A stretch of DNA of 64,000 nucleotides from Roseateles hydrophilus (GCF_026712245.1 NZ_JAPPUY010000004.1:434001-498000), one strand, 5' to 3'. Shown: positions 1-9,275, counted from the first letter of the stretch. Translations and numbers: made by a program. The notes: generated by a model from the sequence alone, not told the origin.

Positions 1-1
1 G

Positions 2-82
2 GGCTTTGCGGCGCTGCTGATGGGCAGCGAGGCGCAGAAGGTGCTCACCCACGTCGACCTGCCGGTGCTCATCGTCAAGTGA
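2..82 (+). CDS. Universal stress protein (UspA family), C-terminal end only
   Basis: Only the last 26 codons are present; the gene begins before the window. The visible end, with GSEAQKVLTH followed by LPVLIVK, matches the last strand and nucleotide-binding G-S-x-A region of UspA-fold proteins, soluble ATP/AMP-binding stress proteins. The assignment rests on this short tail, so subfamily cannot be given. Confidence 0.7.
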   Translation, partial: GFAALLMGSEAQKVLTHVDLPVLIVK

Positions 83-122
83 TCTTTGGCCGGCCTTGAG
101 GTCGGCTGGACACAATGCCAGC

Positions 123-794
123 ATGCACCTGCTGCTGATCGAGGATGACCTGGACTTGGGGCGCAGCCTGCAGGCCGCGCTGCGCCAGCAGGGCATCAGC
201 TGCGAATGGCTGCGCCGCACCCACGATGCGCCCGCGCAGCTGGCCGACGTGGCGGCCGATTGCGTGCTGCTGGACCTGAACCTGCCCGACGGCTACGGCC
301 TGGACTTGCTGGCCCGCTGGCGCCGCGCCGACGCCGCCACACCTATCGTCATCATCACCGCGCGCACCGCGCTGGAGGACAGGCTGGCAGGCCTGGACGG
401 CGGCGCCGATGACGTGGTGCTCAAGCCGTTTGTGATGCCGGAACTGGTGTCGCGCATCCACGCCGTCGTGCGCCGCAGCGCACGGCAGGCGCAAGACACC
501 TGGAAGCTGGGGGATCTCAGCATCACGCCCCGCGCGCGCACGGCTCAGCTTGCCGGCGCGCCGCTACCGCTGACGCGGCGCGAGTTCCAGCTGCTGATGG
601 AGTTGGCCCGCGAGCCGGGCAGCGTGGTGCCCAAGAGCCGCATCGCCCAGCGCCTCGCGCCGCTGGATGAGCCCCTGGACAACGCCACGCTGGAGATGCA
701 CATCAGCAACCTGCGCAAGAAGCTGGGGGCAGAGCGCATCCGCACGGTGCGCGGCATTGGCTACCAGCTGCTGACCCAGGCAAGCGATGCCTGA
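123..794 (+). CDS. OmpR/PhoB-type response regulator
   Basis: DNA-binding response regulator of 223 residues. The N-terminal receiver domain (about 1-110) shows the acidic pair in LIEDD, the phospho-acceptor Asp51 in LLDLNLPDG, and the conserved Lys in VLKPF. The C-terminal half (about 125-220) is a winged helix ending in RTVRGIGYQL, typical of the QseB/TctD/PmrA branch. Start at ATG 123 is chosen because MHLLLIEDD is the usual family N-terminus; a longer in-frame TTG start at 96 adds nine atypical residues. The stop overlaps the kinase start by 8 bp, so the two are co-translated partners. The signal is unknown. Confidence 0.93.
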   Translation: MHLLLIEDDLDLGRSLQAALRQQGISCEWLRRTHDAPAQLADVAADCVLLDLNLPDGYGLDLLARWRRADAATPIVIITARTALEDRLAGLDGGADDVVLKPFVMPELVSRIHAVVRRSARQAQDTWKLGDLSITPRARTAQLAGAPLPLTRREFQLLMELAREPGSVVPKSRIAQRLAPLDEPLDNATLEMHISNLRKKLGAERIRTVRGIGYQLLTQASDA

Positions 795-2142
795 GCACGC
801 GGGCGGCGTCAGCGCGTGGTTGCGGCCGCTGTGGCGGCCCACGCTGCTGCGACGCATCGTCAGCGCGCTGCTGCTGGCCTTTGCGCTGACCGGCGTGCTG
901 CTGCTCGGGCTGAACTTCCTGGAGTTCAAGCGCGAGATGGCCGAGCGGCCCGGCGCACTGGCGGTGGTGCAGGCGCTAGCCGCGTCGCTGGCCGGGCAAC
1001 CCGACGCGCGCGATGCCCGGCTCATCGTGCAAGCGCGTGCCGAGGAGCTGAACCACCTGCGCCGCCAAAGCGGCCTCGCGCTCGGTGACGTTGAGCTGGG
1101 CATCAGCGACGCCCAGGGCCACGCGGTCTACCAAACCCCGGGGCTGAACCGCGTGCAGGCGCACAGCCACTGGATCACGCGCGCACAGTCTGGGCCATGG
1201 CAGCTGACGCTGGCCGAACCGCGGCTCGCCGACCGCCAAGTGCTCGCCTGGCTGGGCGCCGACCTGCTGCCCTCGCTGTTGGTGGCACTCCCGCTCGTGC
1301 TGCTGCCGGTCTGGATTGCGACCCACGGCGGCATGCGCCCGCTGGTGCAACTGGCCAACCGCATCGCACGCCGCGATGCGCAAGACCTGGCGCCGCTGGA
1401 CTTCCAGCCACGACATGACGAACTGCGCACGCTGGTGACCGCCTTCGACGCCTTGCTGGCACGCCTGCGCGCGCAACTGCGACGCGAGCGCGCCTTCGTG
1501 CAAGACGCAGCGCATGAGTTGCGCACACCGCTGGCCGTTGTGGCCACGCAAGCCCACCTGCTGGCTCACGCCGTGGACGACGCCAGCCGCCAAGAAGCGG
1601 CGGCGGCCCTGCAGGCCGCAGTGCAACGCAGCGACCAGCTGAGCCGCCAACTGCTGACCTTGGCGACGCTGGAAGACGGCAAGCATGCCGGCAGCCAAAC
1701 GCTGGACCTCGCCGCGCTTGTGCAAGAGGCGCTGGCCACCGCAGCGGACGAGGCCTTGGCGCGCGGCCTGGAACTGTCCCTCGACGCGCCGGCCAGCCTG
1801 CCCGCGACGCTGCACCGCGAGGCCTTCGAGTCCGTCCTGACCAACCTCGTCAACAACGCGCTGCTGTACGTGCCACGGGGCGGGCACATCGTCGTCACGC
1901 TCGCTCACCGCGGCGACCGCATTCGCCTCGATGTGGCGGACGACGGCCCAGGCATCCCACGCGAGCAACGCGAGATGGCCTTCGACCGCTTCTGGCGCGG
2001 CGAGGCCGCGCGCGACGTGCGCGGCACCGGCCTGGGCCTGGCCATCGTGGCCCAGGCCTGCCGCCGCCTGGGTGGCCAGGTGCGACTGGGCGATGGCCTG
2101 CAAGGGCGCGGCCTGGGCGTGACCGTGGAGCTGCCCACCTGA
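787..2142 (+). CDS. Two-component sensor histidine kinase
   Basis: Membrane histidine kinase of 451 residues paired with the preceding regulator. It has two transmembrane segments (about 24-45 and 160-182) flanking a periplasmic sensor loop of about 115 residues, then a HAMP-like linker, the H-box AAHELRTPL with phospho-acceptor His243, the N-box LTNLVNNAL, G1 VADDGPGIP and G2 GTGLGLAI. All catalytic boxes are intact. The layout resembles the QseC/TctE group with a 2CSK-type N-terminal sensor. The ligand cannot be read from sequence; neighbouring genes (serine hydrolase, ZIP transporter) are not obviously its targets. Confidence 0.92.
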   Translation: MPEHAGGVSAWLRPLWRPTLLRRIVSALLLAFALTGVLLLGLNFLEFKREMAERPGALAVVQALAASLAGQPDARDARLIVQARAEELNHLRRQSGLALGDVELGISDAQGHAVYQTPGLNRVQAHSHWITRAQSGPWQLTLAEPRLADRQVLAWLGADLLPSLLVALPLVLLPVWIATHGGMRPLVQLANRIARRDAQDLAPLDFQPRHDELRTLVTAFDALLARLRAQLRRERAFVQDAAHELRTPLAVVATQAHLLAHAVDDASRQEAAAALQAAVQRSDQLSRQLLTLATLEDGKHAGSQTLDLAALVQEALATAADEALARGLELSLDAPASLPATLHREAFESVLTNLVNNALLYVPRGGHIVVTLAHRGDRIRLDVADDGPGIPREQREMAFDRFWRGEAARDVRGTGLGLAIVAQACRRLGGQVRLGDGLQGRGLGVTVELPT

Positions 2143-2206
2143 TCTTTGGCTGCGCTTGGGGTGCGCTGCGAAGAATGCGGAGCGTCTTCACTCTGACGCC
2201 TTGCCC

Positions 2207-3358
2207 ATGTTCTTCCGCACCCTCACCCTCGCCCTGATCGCCGCCACGGCACTGACTGCCTGCGGCGGCGGCAACAGCAGCACCACAGACACCGCGCTGC
2301 AGCGCAGCGCCGATCAGGCGGTGCGCGCCGGCCTGGTGGGCGTGGCCATCAGCCACCTCGGCAGCACCGAGACCACCCATGCACACGCCGGCGTGCGCCG
2401 CATGGCGAGCACCGCCCCGCTGCGCGCCGACGACAGCTTCATGATCGGCTCCACCACCAAGGCCATGACCTCCGCCCTCGCCGCACGCCTCGTGGAACGC
2501 GGCGCGATCGCCTGGACCACATCGCTGGCCGACGCCCTGCCCGAGCTGGCCGAAGTGATGCTGCCTGCCTACCGCAGCGTGACGCTGGAGCAGTTGCTCG
2601 CGCATCGCGGCGGCGTGCTGGCCCTGGATGGCGACGACGACGCCGCGCGGCTGGTCAGCTTCCTCGCCGAGCGCACGGACAGCCTGCCCACCACCGCGGC
2701 GGGCCGCCTGCGCCTGTTGGCGACCTGGGCGTTGACGCAGGAACCCGCAGCCCGCCCCGGCCAGGACTTTCTCTACTCCAATGTCGGCTACGCGTTGGCC
2801 GCGCTGATGCTGGAAGCTGCCACGGGCCAGCCCTATGCCGAACTGATGGCGCGCGAGCTCGCCCAGCCCCTGGGCCTGCAGCTGAGCTGGACCACCGCCG
2901 CCGCCCCCCTGACCGACCGCCCCGCCGGCCATGCGGGCGCCAAGGGTCAGCAAACGCCGGTCGCGCCGGAGGACCCTGAGCTCGCCGCGTGGCTGGACCT
3001 GCTGGCCCCAGCCGGAGGCGGCACCACGATGAGCCCCGCCCAGTTCACCCATTGGGTGCGCTGGCATCTGCGCGCGCTGCGCGGCGAGGCCACGCCACTG
3101 CCCGACGGCTATGTGCGCCGCCTGCGCACGCTGAAGGCAGGCGAGTACGCGCTGGGCTGGGCTGGGAGCGAGGTCGACGGCCGGCCTGTGCTGGCCCACG
3201 ACGGCGGCTGGCGCGGATTCACGTCACTGGTGATCGTGGACCAGCGCGGCCGCAGCGCCAGTGCGGCATTCACCAACACCGGCGATGCCGACTGGGTCGC
3301 GCCGCTGCTGAACCAGACCGTGCTGGACCTCGAGCGCGCCCGGCCGCCGGCCCCGTGA
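2207..3358 (+). CDS. Serine hydrolase, class C beta-lactamase-like lipoprotein
   Basis: Exported hydrolase of 383 residues in the beta-lactamase/DD-peptidase-like family. The start at ATG 2207 gives a lipoprotein signal peptide with lipobox LTAC followed by a Gly-rich linker, so the protein is probably anchored in a membrane facing the periplasm. The SxxK motif is seen in GSTTKAM and the second motif YxN in YSNVGY; a C-terminal HDGGWRG supplies the third (KTG-like) box. Such proteins include esterases, D-aminopeptidases and penicillin-binding enzymes, and the substrate cannot be chosen from sequence. The kinase gene ends 64 bp upstream. Confidence 0.85.
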   Translation: MFFRTLTLALIAATALTACGGGNSSTTDTALQRSADQAVRAGLVGVAISHLGSTETTHAHAGVRRMASTAPLRADDSFMIGSTTKAMTSALAARLVERGAIAWTTSLADALPELAEVMLPAYRSVTLEQLLAHRGGVLALDGDDDAARLVSFLAERTDSLPTTAAGRLRLLATWALTQEPAARPGQDFLYSNVGYALAALMLEAATGQPYAELMARELAQPLGLQLSWTTAAAPLTDRPAGHAGAKGQQTPVAPEDPELAAWLDLLAPAGGGTTMSPAQFTHWVRWHLRALRGEATPLPDGYVRRLRTLKAGEYALGWAGSEVDGRPVLAHDGGWRGFTSLVIVDQRGRSASAAFTNTGDADWVAPLLNQTVLDLERARPPAP

Positions 3359-3377
3359 CGCCAGCGCGCCGCGCGGC

Positions 3378-4166
3378 TCAGTGCGCGTGCGAACCGTGCA
3401 GCAGCGTCGACACGCCGAGCGACAGCGCCAGGCCCACGGCCAGCCAGGCCACCTGCGCGATGGTCTCGCGGATGGCCAGGCGCTGCTGCAACTGCGGCAG
3501 CAGGTCCGACACCGACACGTAGATGAAGCTGCTGGACGCCAGCACCAGCAGGTAAGGCAGCGCCAGGTCGAACTGGCCGATCAGCAGCCAGCCCAGCACG
3601 CCGCCCAAGACCGCCGCCATGCCCGACAAGGCGTTGAACATCAGCGCCTTGGCGCGGCTGAAACCGGCGTTCAGCAGCACGATGTAGTCGCCCACCTCCT
3701 GCGGGATCTCGTGCGCCACGATGGCCAGCGCGGTGGCGACGCCCAGCTTGGTGTCGGCCAGGAAGGCGGCCGCGATGATGGCGCCGTCGCAGAAGTTGTG
3801 GATGCTGTCGCCCACCAGCACCGACAGCCCGCCCCGGCCCGCCTGCTCGGCGTCGAAGTGGTGATGGTGGTGGTGGCCGTCGCCCTCGTGGTGATGCACA
3901 TGCCGGTACAGCTCCACCTTCTCCAGCAGCCAGAAGAACAGCAGGCCGCCCAGCAGCACGGCGAACAGCGTCTGCGGCTCGGCGGTGTGGCTCTCGAAGG
4001 CCTCGGGCAGCACGTTCAGCAGCGAGGTGCCCAGCAGGATGCCGGCCGACAGGCTGACCAGGCTCTTCACCAGGCGGGTCAGCACGCCCACGGTGAGGCT
4101 GGCGGCCACCAGCACCGACAGCAGGCCGCCCGCAAAGGTCGCGAGCACGATATAGAGAAGCGTCAT
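3378..4166 (-). CDS. ZIP family divalent metal transporter
   Basis: Integral membrane protein of 262 residues with about eight predicted hydrophobic segments. A His-rich cytoplasmic loop (HVHHHEGDGHHHHHHFD) lies between the third and fourth segments, and the ZIP signature follows: HNFCDG in the fourth segment and HEIPQE in the fifth. It should import Zn(II), Fe(II) or Mn(II). ATG at 4166 is chosen; a TTG start at 4178 would add four residues, and neither has a clear Shine-Dalgarno. It is convergent with the serine hydrolase gene. No Zur- or Fur-like site was recognised upstream. Confidence 0.9.
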   Translation of the reverse strand: MTLLYIVLATFAGGLLSVLVAASLTVGVLTRLVKSLVSLSAGILLGTSLLNVLPEAFESHTAEPQTLFAVLLGGLLFFWLLEKVELYRHVHHHEGDGHHHHHHFDAEQAGRGGLSVLVGDSIHNFCDGAIIAAAFLADTKLGVATALAIVAHEIPQEVGDYIVLLNAGFSRAKALMFNALSGMAAVLGGVLGWLLIGQFDLALPYLLVLASSSFIYVSVSDLLPQLQQRLAIRETIAQVAWLAVGLALSLGVSTLLHGSHAH

Positions 4167-4227
4167 GAAATCTGCCAAAGCAACGGGCCGCAGCTGCGGC
4201 CCGAGTGCGTTCAGCGTAGCAGAGCTG

Positions 4228-5094
4228 TCAAGCCTTCACGCCGTGGGCGGCCAGCCAGGCCAGGCAGCGCTTCCAGCCGTCCTCGGCCGCGGCCTTGCGG
4301 TAGCTGGGCCGGTAGTCGGCATGGAAGGCATGCGGTGTGTCGGGGTAGACGACGAACTCGCTCTTCACGTTGCCGGCCGCCTTCAGCGCCGCCTCCAGCT
4401 GCGTCAGCGTCTCCACCGGGATGCCGCCATCGGCCGCGCCATACAGCGCCAGCACCGGCGCCTTGATGGCCGCGGCCAGCTCGACGATGGTCTTGTCACC
4501 CGGGTGGTAGGCCCGCGCCACCGGGCCGTACCAGGCCACCCCTGCCGCCACGCGCGGGTTGTGCGCCACGTAGCGCCAGGTCGTGCGGCCGCCCCAGCAA
4601 AAGCCGGTGATGGCCAGCCGGGCGGTGTCGCCGCCTTGGGCGGCCGCCCAGGCCACCGTCGCGTCCAGGTCGGCCATCACCTGCGCATCGCTGGCCTTGC
4701 TGACCACCTCGGCGATCAGCCGTGCCGCCTCGGTGTAGGCCCCGGCGTTGCCCTGGCGCACGAACAGTTCCGGCGCGATGGCCAGATAGCCCGCCTTGGC
4801 GAAGCGCCGGCACACATCGGCAATGTGCTCGTGCACGCCGAAGATCTCGCTGGCCACCAGCACGACCGGCAGCTGCTGCTTGCCGGCCGGCCGGGCGCGG
4901 TAGGCGGGCATGGCGAAGTCGCCCACCGGGATGGTCACCGCGCCCGCCTCCAGGCCCGCCGCGTCGGTCGTGACCGTCTGCGCCGTCACCGGCAGCACAG
5001 CCGCCGCAAAACCGCTGCCCACCGTGGTCTGCACGAAGCTGCGCCGGCTGAAGTCGCGTGCGGGGCTGAGGCTGTCGATGTCGTCTTTCAGCAT
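4228..5094 (-). CDS. Dienelactone hydrolase family protein with Tat signal
   Basis: Alpha/beta hydrolase of 288 residues. The N-terminus carries a twin-arginine motif (SRRSFVQ) followed by a hydrophobic stretch, so the enzyme is predicted to be exported folded. The nucleophile elbow is GFCWGG with catalytic Cys, as in carboxymethylenebutenolidases; an acidic residue in GAADGGIP and a His in TPHAFHADY complete the triad. Canonical enzymes hydrolyse dienelactone in chlorocatechol breakdown, but there are no catechol genes here, so the true substrate is open. It is divergent from ppx. Confidence 0.86.
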   Translation of the reverse strand: MLKDDIDSLSPARDFSRRSFVQTTVGSGFAAAVLPVTAQTVTTDAAGLEAGAVTIPVGDFAMPAYRARPAGKQQLPVVLVASEIFGVHEHIADVCRRFAKAGYLAIAPELFVRQGNAGAYTEAARLIAEVVSKASDAQVMADLDATVAWAAAQGGDTARLAITGFCWGGRTTWRYVAHNPRVAAGVAWYGPVARAYHPGDKTIVELAAAIKAPVLALYGAADGGIPVETLTQLEAALKAAGNVKSEFVVYPDTPHAFHADYRPSYRKAAAEDGWKRCLAWLAAHGVKA

Positions 5095-5135
5095 GGGCGC
5101 TCCAGGGGCCGTGAGTTACGAAGGAGCGTCAAATT

Positions 5136-6647
5136 TTGCCCCGACAATCCGCCGCCATGACGACGCGCCCCGAACCCGCCGGCCAACTCTGGGCCTCCAT
5201 CGACATCGGCTCCAACAGCTTCCGACTCGAGCTGGCCCGCCTCAGCGGCGAGCGCTATCAGCGCGTCAGCTACATCAAGGAAAGCGTGCGCCTGGGCGCC
5301 GGCCTGGACGCCGAAGGCATGCTGACCGAGGCCGCCATGCAGCGCGGCCTGAACTGCCTCAAGGGCTTTGGCGCGCAGCTCGCGGGCATCCCGCCGGAGC
5401 GCGTGCGGGCCGTGGCCACGCAGACGCTGCGCGAAGCCCGCAACCGCAACGCCTTCCTGGCACGCGCGCAGGCTGTGCTGGGCCATCCGGTGGAGGTGAT
5501 CGCCGGCCGCGAGGAGGCCCGCCTGATCTACGCCGGCGTCGCCCGGCTGCAGCCGTCGGACAAGCCGCGGCTGGTCATCGACATCGGCGGCCGCTCCACC
5601 GAGATGATCCTGGGCACCGGCCGCAAGGCCGTGCTGGCCGAGTCCTACAGCGTGGGCAGCGTGGGCCTGTCCATGCGCTTCTTCGGCGATGGCCGCTACA
5701 CGGAGGAGGCCTTCCGCGCCGCGCAGGTGGCTGCCGGCGCCGAGTTGGAGGAAGGGCTGACGCTGTTCCGCCCCGAGCTCTGGAAGGAAGCGCTGGGCTC
5801 GTCGGGCACGGCGGGTGCGGTGTCGCAGGTGCTCGCGGCGTCGGGCCAGACCGACGGCCGCATCACGCCGGCTGCGCTGCGCTGGTGCATCAACCAATGC
5901 CTGGCCGCGGGCTCGCAGGACAAGCTGCAGCTGCCCGGCATGAAGGACGACCGCCGCCCGGTCGTGGCCGGCGGCCTGTGCATCCTTTACACGCTGCTGA
6001 CGCAGTTCGGCATCGACGAGTTGCTGCCCACCAAGGGCGCGCTGCGCCAGGGCGTGATCTTTGATCTGGCCGAACGGCTGCAGCCCAGCGGCGCCCGCGA
6101 CCCGCGCGCCGATGCCGTGAAGCAGCTGCAACAACGCTTCAGCGTCGACCAGGCGCAAGCGGACCGCGTGGCCGCCAAGGCCGAGAAGCTCTACCGCCAG
6201 CTGGTGCCCAAGCCGCTGGCCGAGCCGCTGCGCGAACTGCGCTGGGCCGCCGCGCTGCACGAGATCGGCATGCTGGTGTCGCATCACGACCACCACCGCC
6301 ACAGCGCCTACATCCTGGGCCACGCGGACGCGCCGGGCTTCTCCACCAACCAGCTGCAGCGGCTGGCCACGCTGGCGCTGGGCCAGCGCGGTGGGCTGCG
6401 CAAGCTGGAGGCACAGCTCGGCGAGACCGGCCTGCTGGAGCAGCTCATTGCATTGCGGCTGGCCGTCATCCTGTGCCACGCCCGCACGGTGCCACCGAGC
6501 GTGCCCACGCTGGAGCGGGCCGGGCGGCGCCTGACGCTGCGCAGCCCGCGCAATTGGTCCAACAAACAGGCGCGCACCCGCTTCCTGCTGAAGGAAGAGG
6601 CCGAGGCCTGGGCGCGCGGCGATCTGCTGGAACTGATCGTCAGCTGA
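5136..6647 (+). CDS. ppx: Exopolyphosphatase, Ppx/GppA family
   Basis: Enzyme of 503 residues that releases phosphate from polyphosphate chains, or pppGpp phosphatase. The N-terminal ASKHA-fold ATPase-like domain shows SIDIGSNSFRLEL and IDIGGRSTEMI. The C-terminal HD-like domain shows HEIGMLVSHHDHH. Start: a good Shine-Dalgarno AAGGAG at 5121-5126 sits 9 nt before a TTG at 5136, whereas the first ATG (5157) is 30 nt away without its own site, so TTG is preferred. It is convergent with sixA, and ppk1 lies just beyond, forming a polyphosphate group. Confidence 0.92.
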   Translation: MPRQSAAMTTRPEPAGQLWASIDIGSNSFRLELARLSGERYQRVSYIKESVRLGAGLDAEGMLTEAAMQRGLNCLKGFGAQLAGIPPERVRAVATQTLREARNRNAFLARAQAVLGHPVEVIAGREEARLIYAGVARLQPSDKPRLVIDIGGRSTEMILGTGRKAVLAESYSVGSVGLSMRFFGDGRYTEEAFRAAQVAAGAELEEGLTLFRPELWKEALGSSGTAGAVSQVLAASGQTDGRITPAALRWCINQCLAAGSQDKLQLPGMKDDRRPVVAGGLCILYTLLTQFGIDELLPTKGALRQGVIFDLAERLQPSGARDPRADAVKQLQQRFSVDQAQADRVAAKAEKLYRQLVPKPLAEPLRELRWAAALHEIGMLVSHHDHHRHSAYILGHADAPGFSTNQLQRLATLALGQRGGLRKLEAQLGETGLLEQLIALRLAVILCHARTVPPSVPTLERAGRRLTLRSPRNWSNKQARTRFLLKEEAEAWARGDLLELIVS

Positions 6648-6680
6648 ACGGGGCGCCGGGCGGGCGGGAAGCCGCCCCGG

Positions 6681-7142
6681 CTACAGCGCGTCCGGCCCCT
6701 GCACGGCGTGCAGCGTCACCTCGGGCGCGCCGTCGCGCTGACGCCAGCGCAGCCACCAGACAGCGCCCTTCTTCACCGCCCAGTCCTGCTCCACGCCGGC
6801 CAGCAGGTGCGCCGCCAGCTGGCCCAGGGTGGGCTGGTGGCCGCAGATCAGCACCGGCTCGCTGGCCTTGGGCCAGCGCGCGGCCTCCAGCAGCGCCTGC
6901 AGGGGCGCATCCGGCGCCAGGGCCGGCACGATGCGCACCTCGCGGCCCAGCGCATCGGCCGTCTGGCGGCAGCGCAGCGCCGGGCTGACCAGGACACGCG
7001 TGGACGCGGCCAGCCGATGGTTCAGCCAGGCGGCCATGCGCCGCGCCTGGCGCTCGCCCTTGGGCGTCAGCAGGCGCTGCAGGTCGTCCTGGCCGGGCGC
7101 GATGACCTCGGCTTCGGCATGGCGCCACAGGATCAGGTCCAT
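6681..7142 (-). CDS. sixA: Phosphohistidine phosphatase SixA
   Basis: Small histidine phosphatase of 153 residues. The N-terminal LILWRHAEAE carries the RH catalytic motif; the second arginine lies in SPALRCRQTA and the second histidine in ICGHQPTLGQL. SixA dephosphorylates phosphohistidine on proteins such as ArcB and NPr. It lies downstream of ppk1 in the same direction with 36 bp between, and co-occurrence with ppk and ppx is common in beta- and gammaproteobacteria. Length matches the family (about 155-160). Confidence 0.93.
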   Translation of the reverse strand: MDLILWRHAEAEVIAPGQDDLQRLLTPKGERQARRMAAWLNHRLAASTRVLVSPALRCRQTADALGREVRIVPALAPDAPLQALLEAARWPKASEPVLICGHQPTLGQLAAHLLAGVEQDWAVKKGAVWWLRWRQRDGAPEVTLHAVQGPDAL

Positions 7143-7178
7143 GAGCTCACCTTGTTCGAGCGTTGCGGGCGCAGGGAC

Positions 7179-9245
7179 TCAGACATCGCTGCTGTAGCGC
7201 CGCATCAGCGCCTGCTGCGCGCTGACGCCACGCTCGCCACCGATGCGCACCGAGTGGCCGTCCGGGCCCAGCTGCCAGGCGTCCAGCGTGTCATGCAGGT
7301 AGGGCTGCAAGGCCTCGTCGATGACGCGCTGGCGCAGCCGGGCGTCCAGCACCGGCCAGGCCACCTCGATGCGGCGGAACATGTTGCGGCTCATCCAGTC
7401 GGCACTGGACAGGAACAGCGCCTCACCCTCGTCGCCCTCCGCCCAGCGGAAGTAGCAGACCCGCGTGTGCTCCAGGAAACGGCCCACCACCGAGCGCACG
7501 ACGATGTTGTCGCTGACGCCGGGCAGCCCTGGCGGCAGCATGCAGGCGCCGCGCACGATGAGGTCCACCTTCGCGCCGGCCTGCGCGGTGCGCAGCAGCG
7601 CCTGGATGAGCTCGGCGTCGGTCAGCGCGTTGATCTTGACCACCACGCGCGCGGCCTTGTAGCCGGCGCGCGCCGCAGCCTCCACCTGGGCCAGCAACTC
7701 CACCATGCGGCTGTGCATGTTGAACGGCGCCAGCAGCATGCGGCGCAGCGCCTTGAACTTGCCCAGCGACGCCAGCTGACGGAACACCGAGTCGGCATCG
7801 GCCGTCAGGTCAGGGTCGGCGGTCAGCAGGCCCACGTCGGTGTACAGGCGGGCCGTCTTGGGGTTGTAGTTGCCGGTGGACAGGTGGGCATAACGGCGCA
7901 GCTTGCCGCCCTCGCGGCGCATCACCATCAACAGCTTGGCGTGGGTCTTGTAGCCCACGATGCCGTACACCACCTGCGCGCCCACGGCCTCCAGCCGCTC
8001 CGCCCAGTTGATGTTGGCCTCCTCGTCGAAGCGCGCCTTCAGCTCCACAACGGCCATGACCTCCTTGCCGCGCCGCGCCGCCTCGATCAGCAGGTCCATC
8101 AACTCGCTCTTGGCGCCGGTGCGGTAGATGGTCTGCTTGATGGCCAGCACGTCCGGGTCGTTGACGGCCTCGCGCAGCATCTGCACGACGGGATCGAAGC
8201 TCTCGAACGGATGGTGCAGCAGCACGTCGCCCTTGCGCAGCTTGTCGAAGATGGACTTGTGACGTGGCAGCCGGCCGCTGGGCCAGGCCGGCTCGAAGGG
8301 CGCGAAGCGCAGCGCAGGCGCGTCGGTCTGGTCGATGAGCTCGTTGAGGCGCACCAGGTTGACCGGCCCGTTGACGCGGTACAGCGCCGCCGCGGGCAGG
8401 CCGAACTGCTCCAGCAGGAAGGCAGACAACTCGGCCGGGCAGGTGTTGACCACCTCCAGCCGCACGGCGCGGCCGAAGTGGCGCGTCGTCAGGCCGGAGC
8501 GCAGCGCATGGCGCAGGTTGGCGATCTCCTCCTCGTCCACCTCCAGGTCGGAGTCACGCGTGACGCGGAACTGCGAGAACGCCTCCACCTTGCGGCCGGG
8601 GAACAGTTCCTCCAGGTGGGCGCGGATGACGCTGGTCAGCAGCACGAAGGCCTGATGGCCGTCGGACAGGTGCGCCGGCAGCTTGATCACGCGCGGCAGC
8701 ACGCGCGGCACCTTGACGATGGCGATGCGGTTGTCGCGGCCGAAAGCGTCCTTGCCCGACAGCCGCGCGATGAAGTGCAGCGACTTGTTGGCGACCTGCG
8801 GGAAGGGGTGGGCCGGGTCCAGGCCCACGGGCACCAGCAGCGGCTTGACCTCGCGCTCGAAGAACTTGCTCACCCAGGCACGCTGCGCGTCGTCGCGGTC
8901 GGCGTGGTTGAGGATGACGATGCGCTGCTTGCGCAGCAGCGGCATCACCTGCTCGTTGAACACGTGGTACTGCTCGTCGATCAAAGTGTGGGCGGCGCGG
9001 CCTACGCGGTCCACGTCCTGGCCCGTTACGGTGCTCAGCGGGTCGCGCGCGGCGTCCAGCATGTCGGCAAAGCGCACCTCGAAGAACTCGTCCAGGTTGC
9101 TGGACACGATGCAGATGTAGCGCAGCCGCTCCAGCAGCGGCACGTCCTCGCGCTGGGCCTGGGCCAGCACACGGCGGTTGAACTCCAGAATGGCCTGCTC
9201 GCGATTGAGCAACTTCAGCGGTGTCGACGAATGGGCAGCGGTCAT
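7179..9245 (-). CDS. ppk: Polyphosphate kinase 1
   Basis: Enzyme of 688 residues that makes inorganic polyphosphate from ATP. Conserved marks are LLNREQAILEFNRRVL at the N-terminus, the autophosphorylated His in YKTHAKLLMVMRR, the second active His in FLEHTRVCYF, and the STGNYNP loop. ATG 9245 is chosen because it directly precedes the conserved N-terminus and gives the family length. No Shine-Dalgarno is visible before it, and a Pho-box-like element ends only 12 nt upstream, which suggests a very short or leaderless mRNA. Divergent from the RpfE-like gene. Confidence 0.96.
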   Translation of the reverse strand: MTAAHSSTPLKLLNREQAILEFNRRVLAQAQREDVPLLERLRYICIVSSNLDEFFEVRFADMLDAARDPLSTVTGQDVDRVGRAAHTLIDEQYHVFNEQVMPLLRKQRIVILNHADRDDAQRAWVSKFFEREVKPLLVPVGLDPAHPFPQVANKSLHFIARLSGKDAFGRDNRIAIVKVPRVLPRVIKLPAHLSDGHQAFVLLTSVIRAHLEELFPGRKVEAFSQFRVTRDSDLEVDEEEIANLRHALRSGLTTRHFGRAVRLEVVNTCPAELSAFLLEQFGLPAAALYRVNGPVNLVRLNELIDQTDAPALRFAPFEPAWPSGRLPRHKSIFDKLRKGDVLLHHPFESFDPVVQMLREAVNDPDVLAIKQTIYRTGAKSELMDLLIEAARRGKEVMAVVELKARFDEEANINWAERLEAVGAQVVYGIVGYKTHAKLLMVMRREGGKLRRYAHLSTGNYNPKTARLYTDVGLLTADPDLTADADSVFRQLASLGKFKALRRMLLAPFNMHSRMVELLAQVEAAARAGYKAARVVVKINALTDAELIQALLRTAQAGAKVDLIVRGACMLPPGLPGVSDNIVVRSVVGRFLEHTRVCYFRWAEGDEGEALFLSSADWMSRNMFRRIEVAWPVLDARLRQRVIDEALQPYLHDTLDAWQLGPDGHSVRIGGERGVSAQQALMRRYSSDV

Positions 9246-9257
9246 GATGAAAAGTGT

Positions 9258-9275
9258 ATGAACGCTTTGTGACAG
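9258..9275 (-). promoter_or_regulatory. Candidate Pho box (PhoB site) upstream of ppk1
   Basis: On the minus strand the site reads CTGTCAC, AAAG, CGTTCAT, against the PhoB consensus CTGTCAT, A/T-rich 4 nt, CTGTCAT. The first half matches 6 of 7 and the second 5 of 7, with correct 11-nt phasing. A weak -10 candidate, TACACT, follows at about 9251-9256. Control of ppk by PhoB is known in other proteobacteria; here it is inferred from the match only. Confidence 0.5.

Noticed and set aside
6648..6680. GC-rich hairpin between ppx and sixA, considered as a terminator
   Set aside because: Stem is plausible but no T-run follows on either strand, and GC-rich spacers form such stems by chance.
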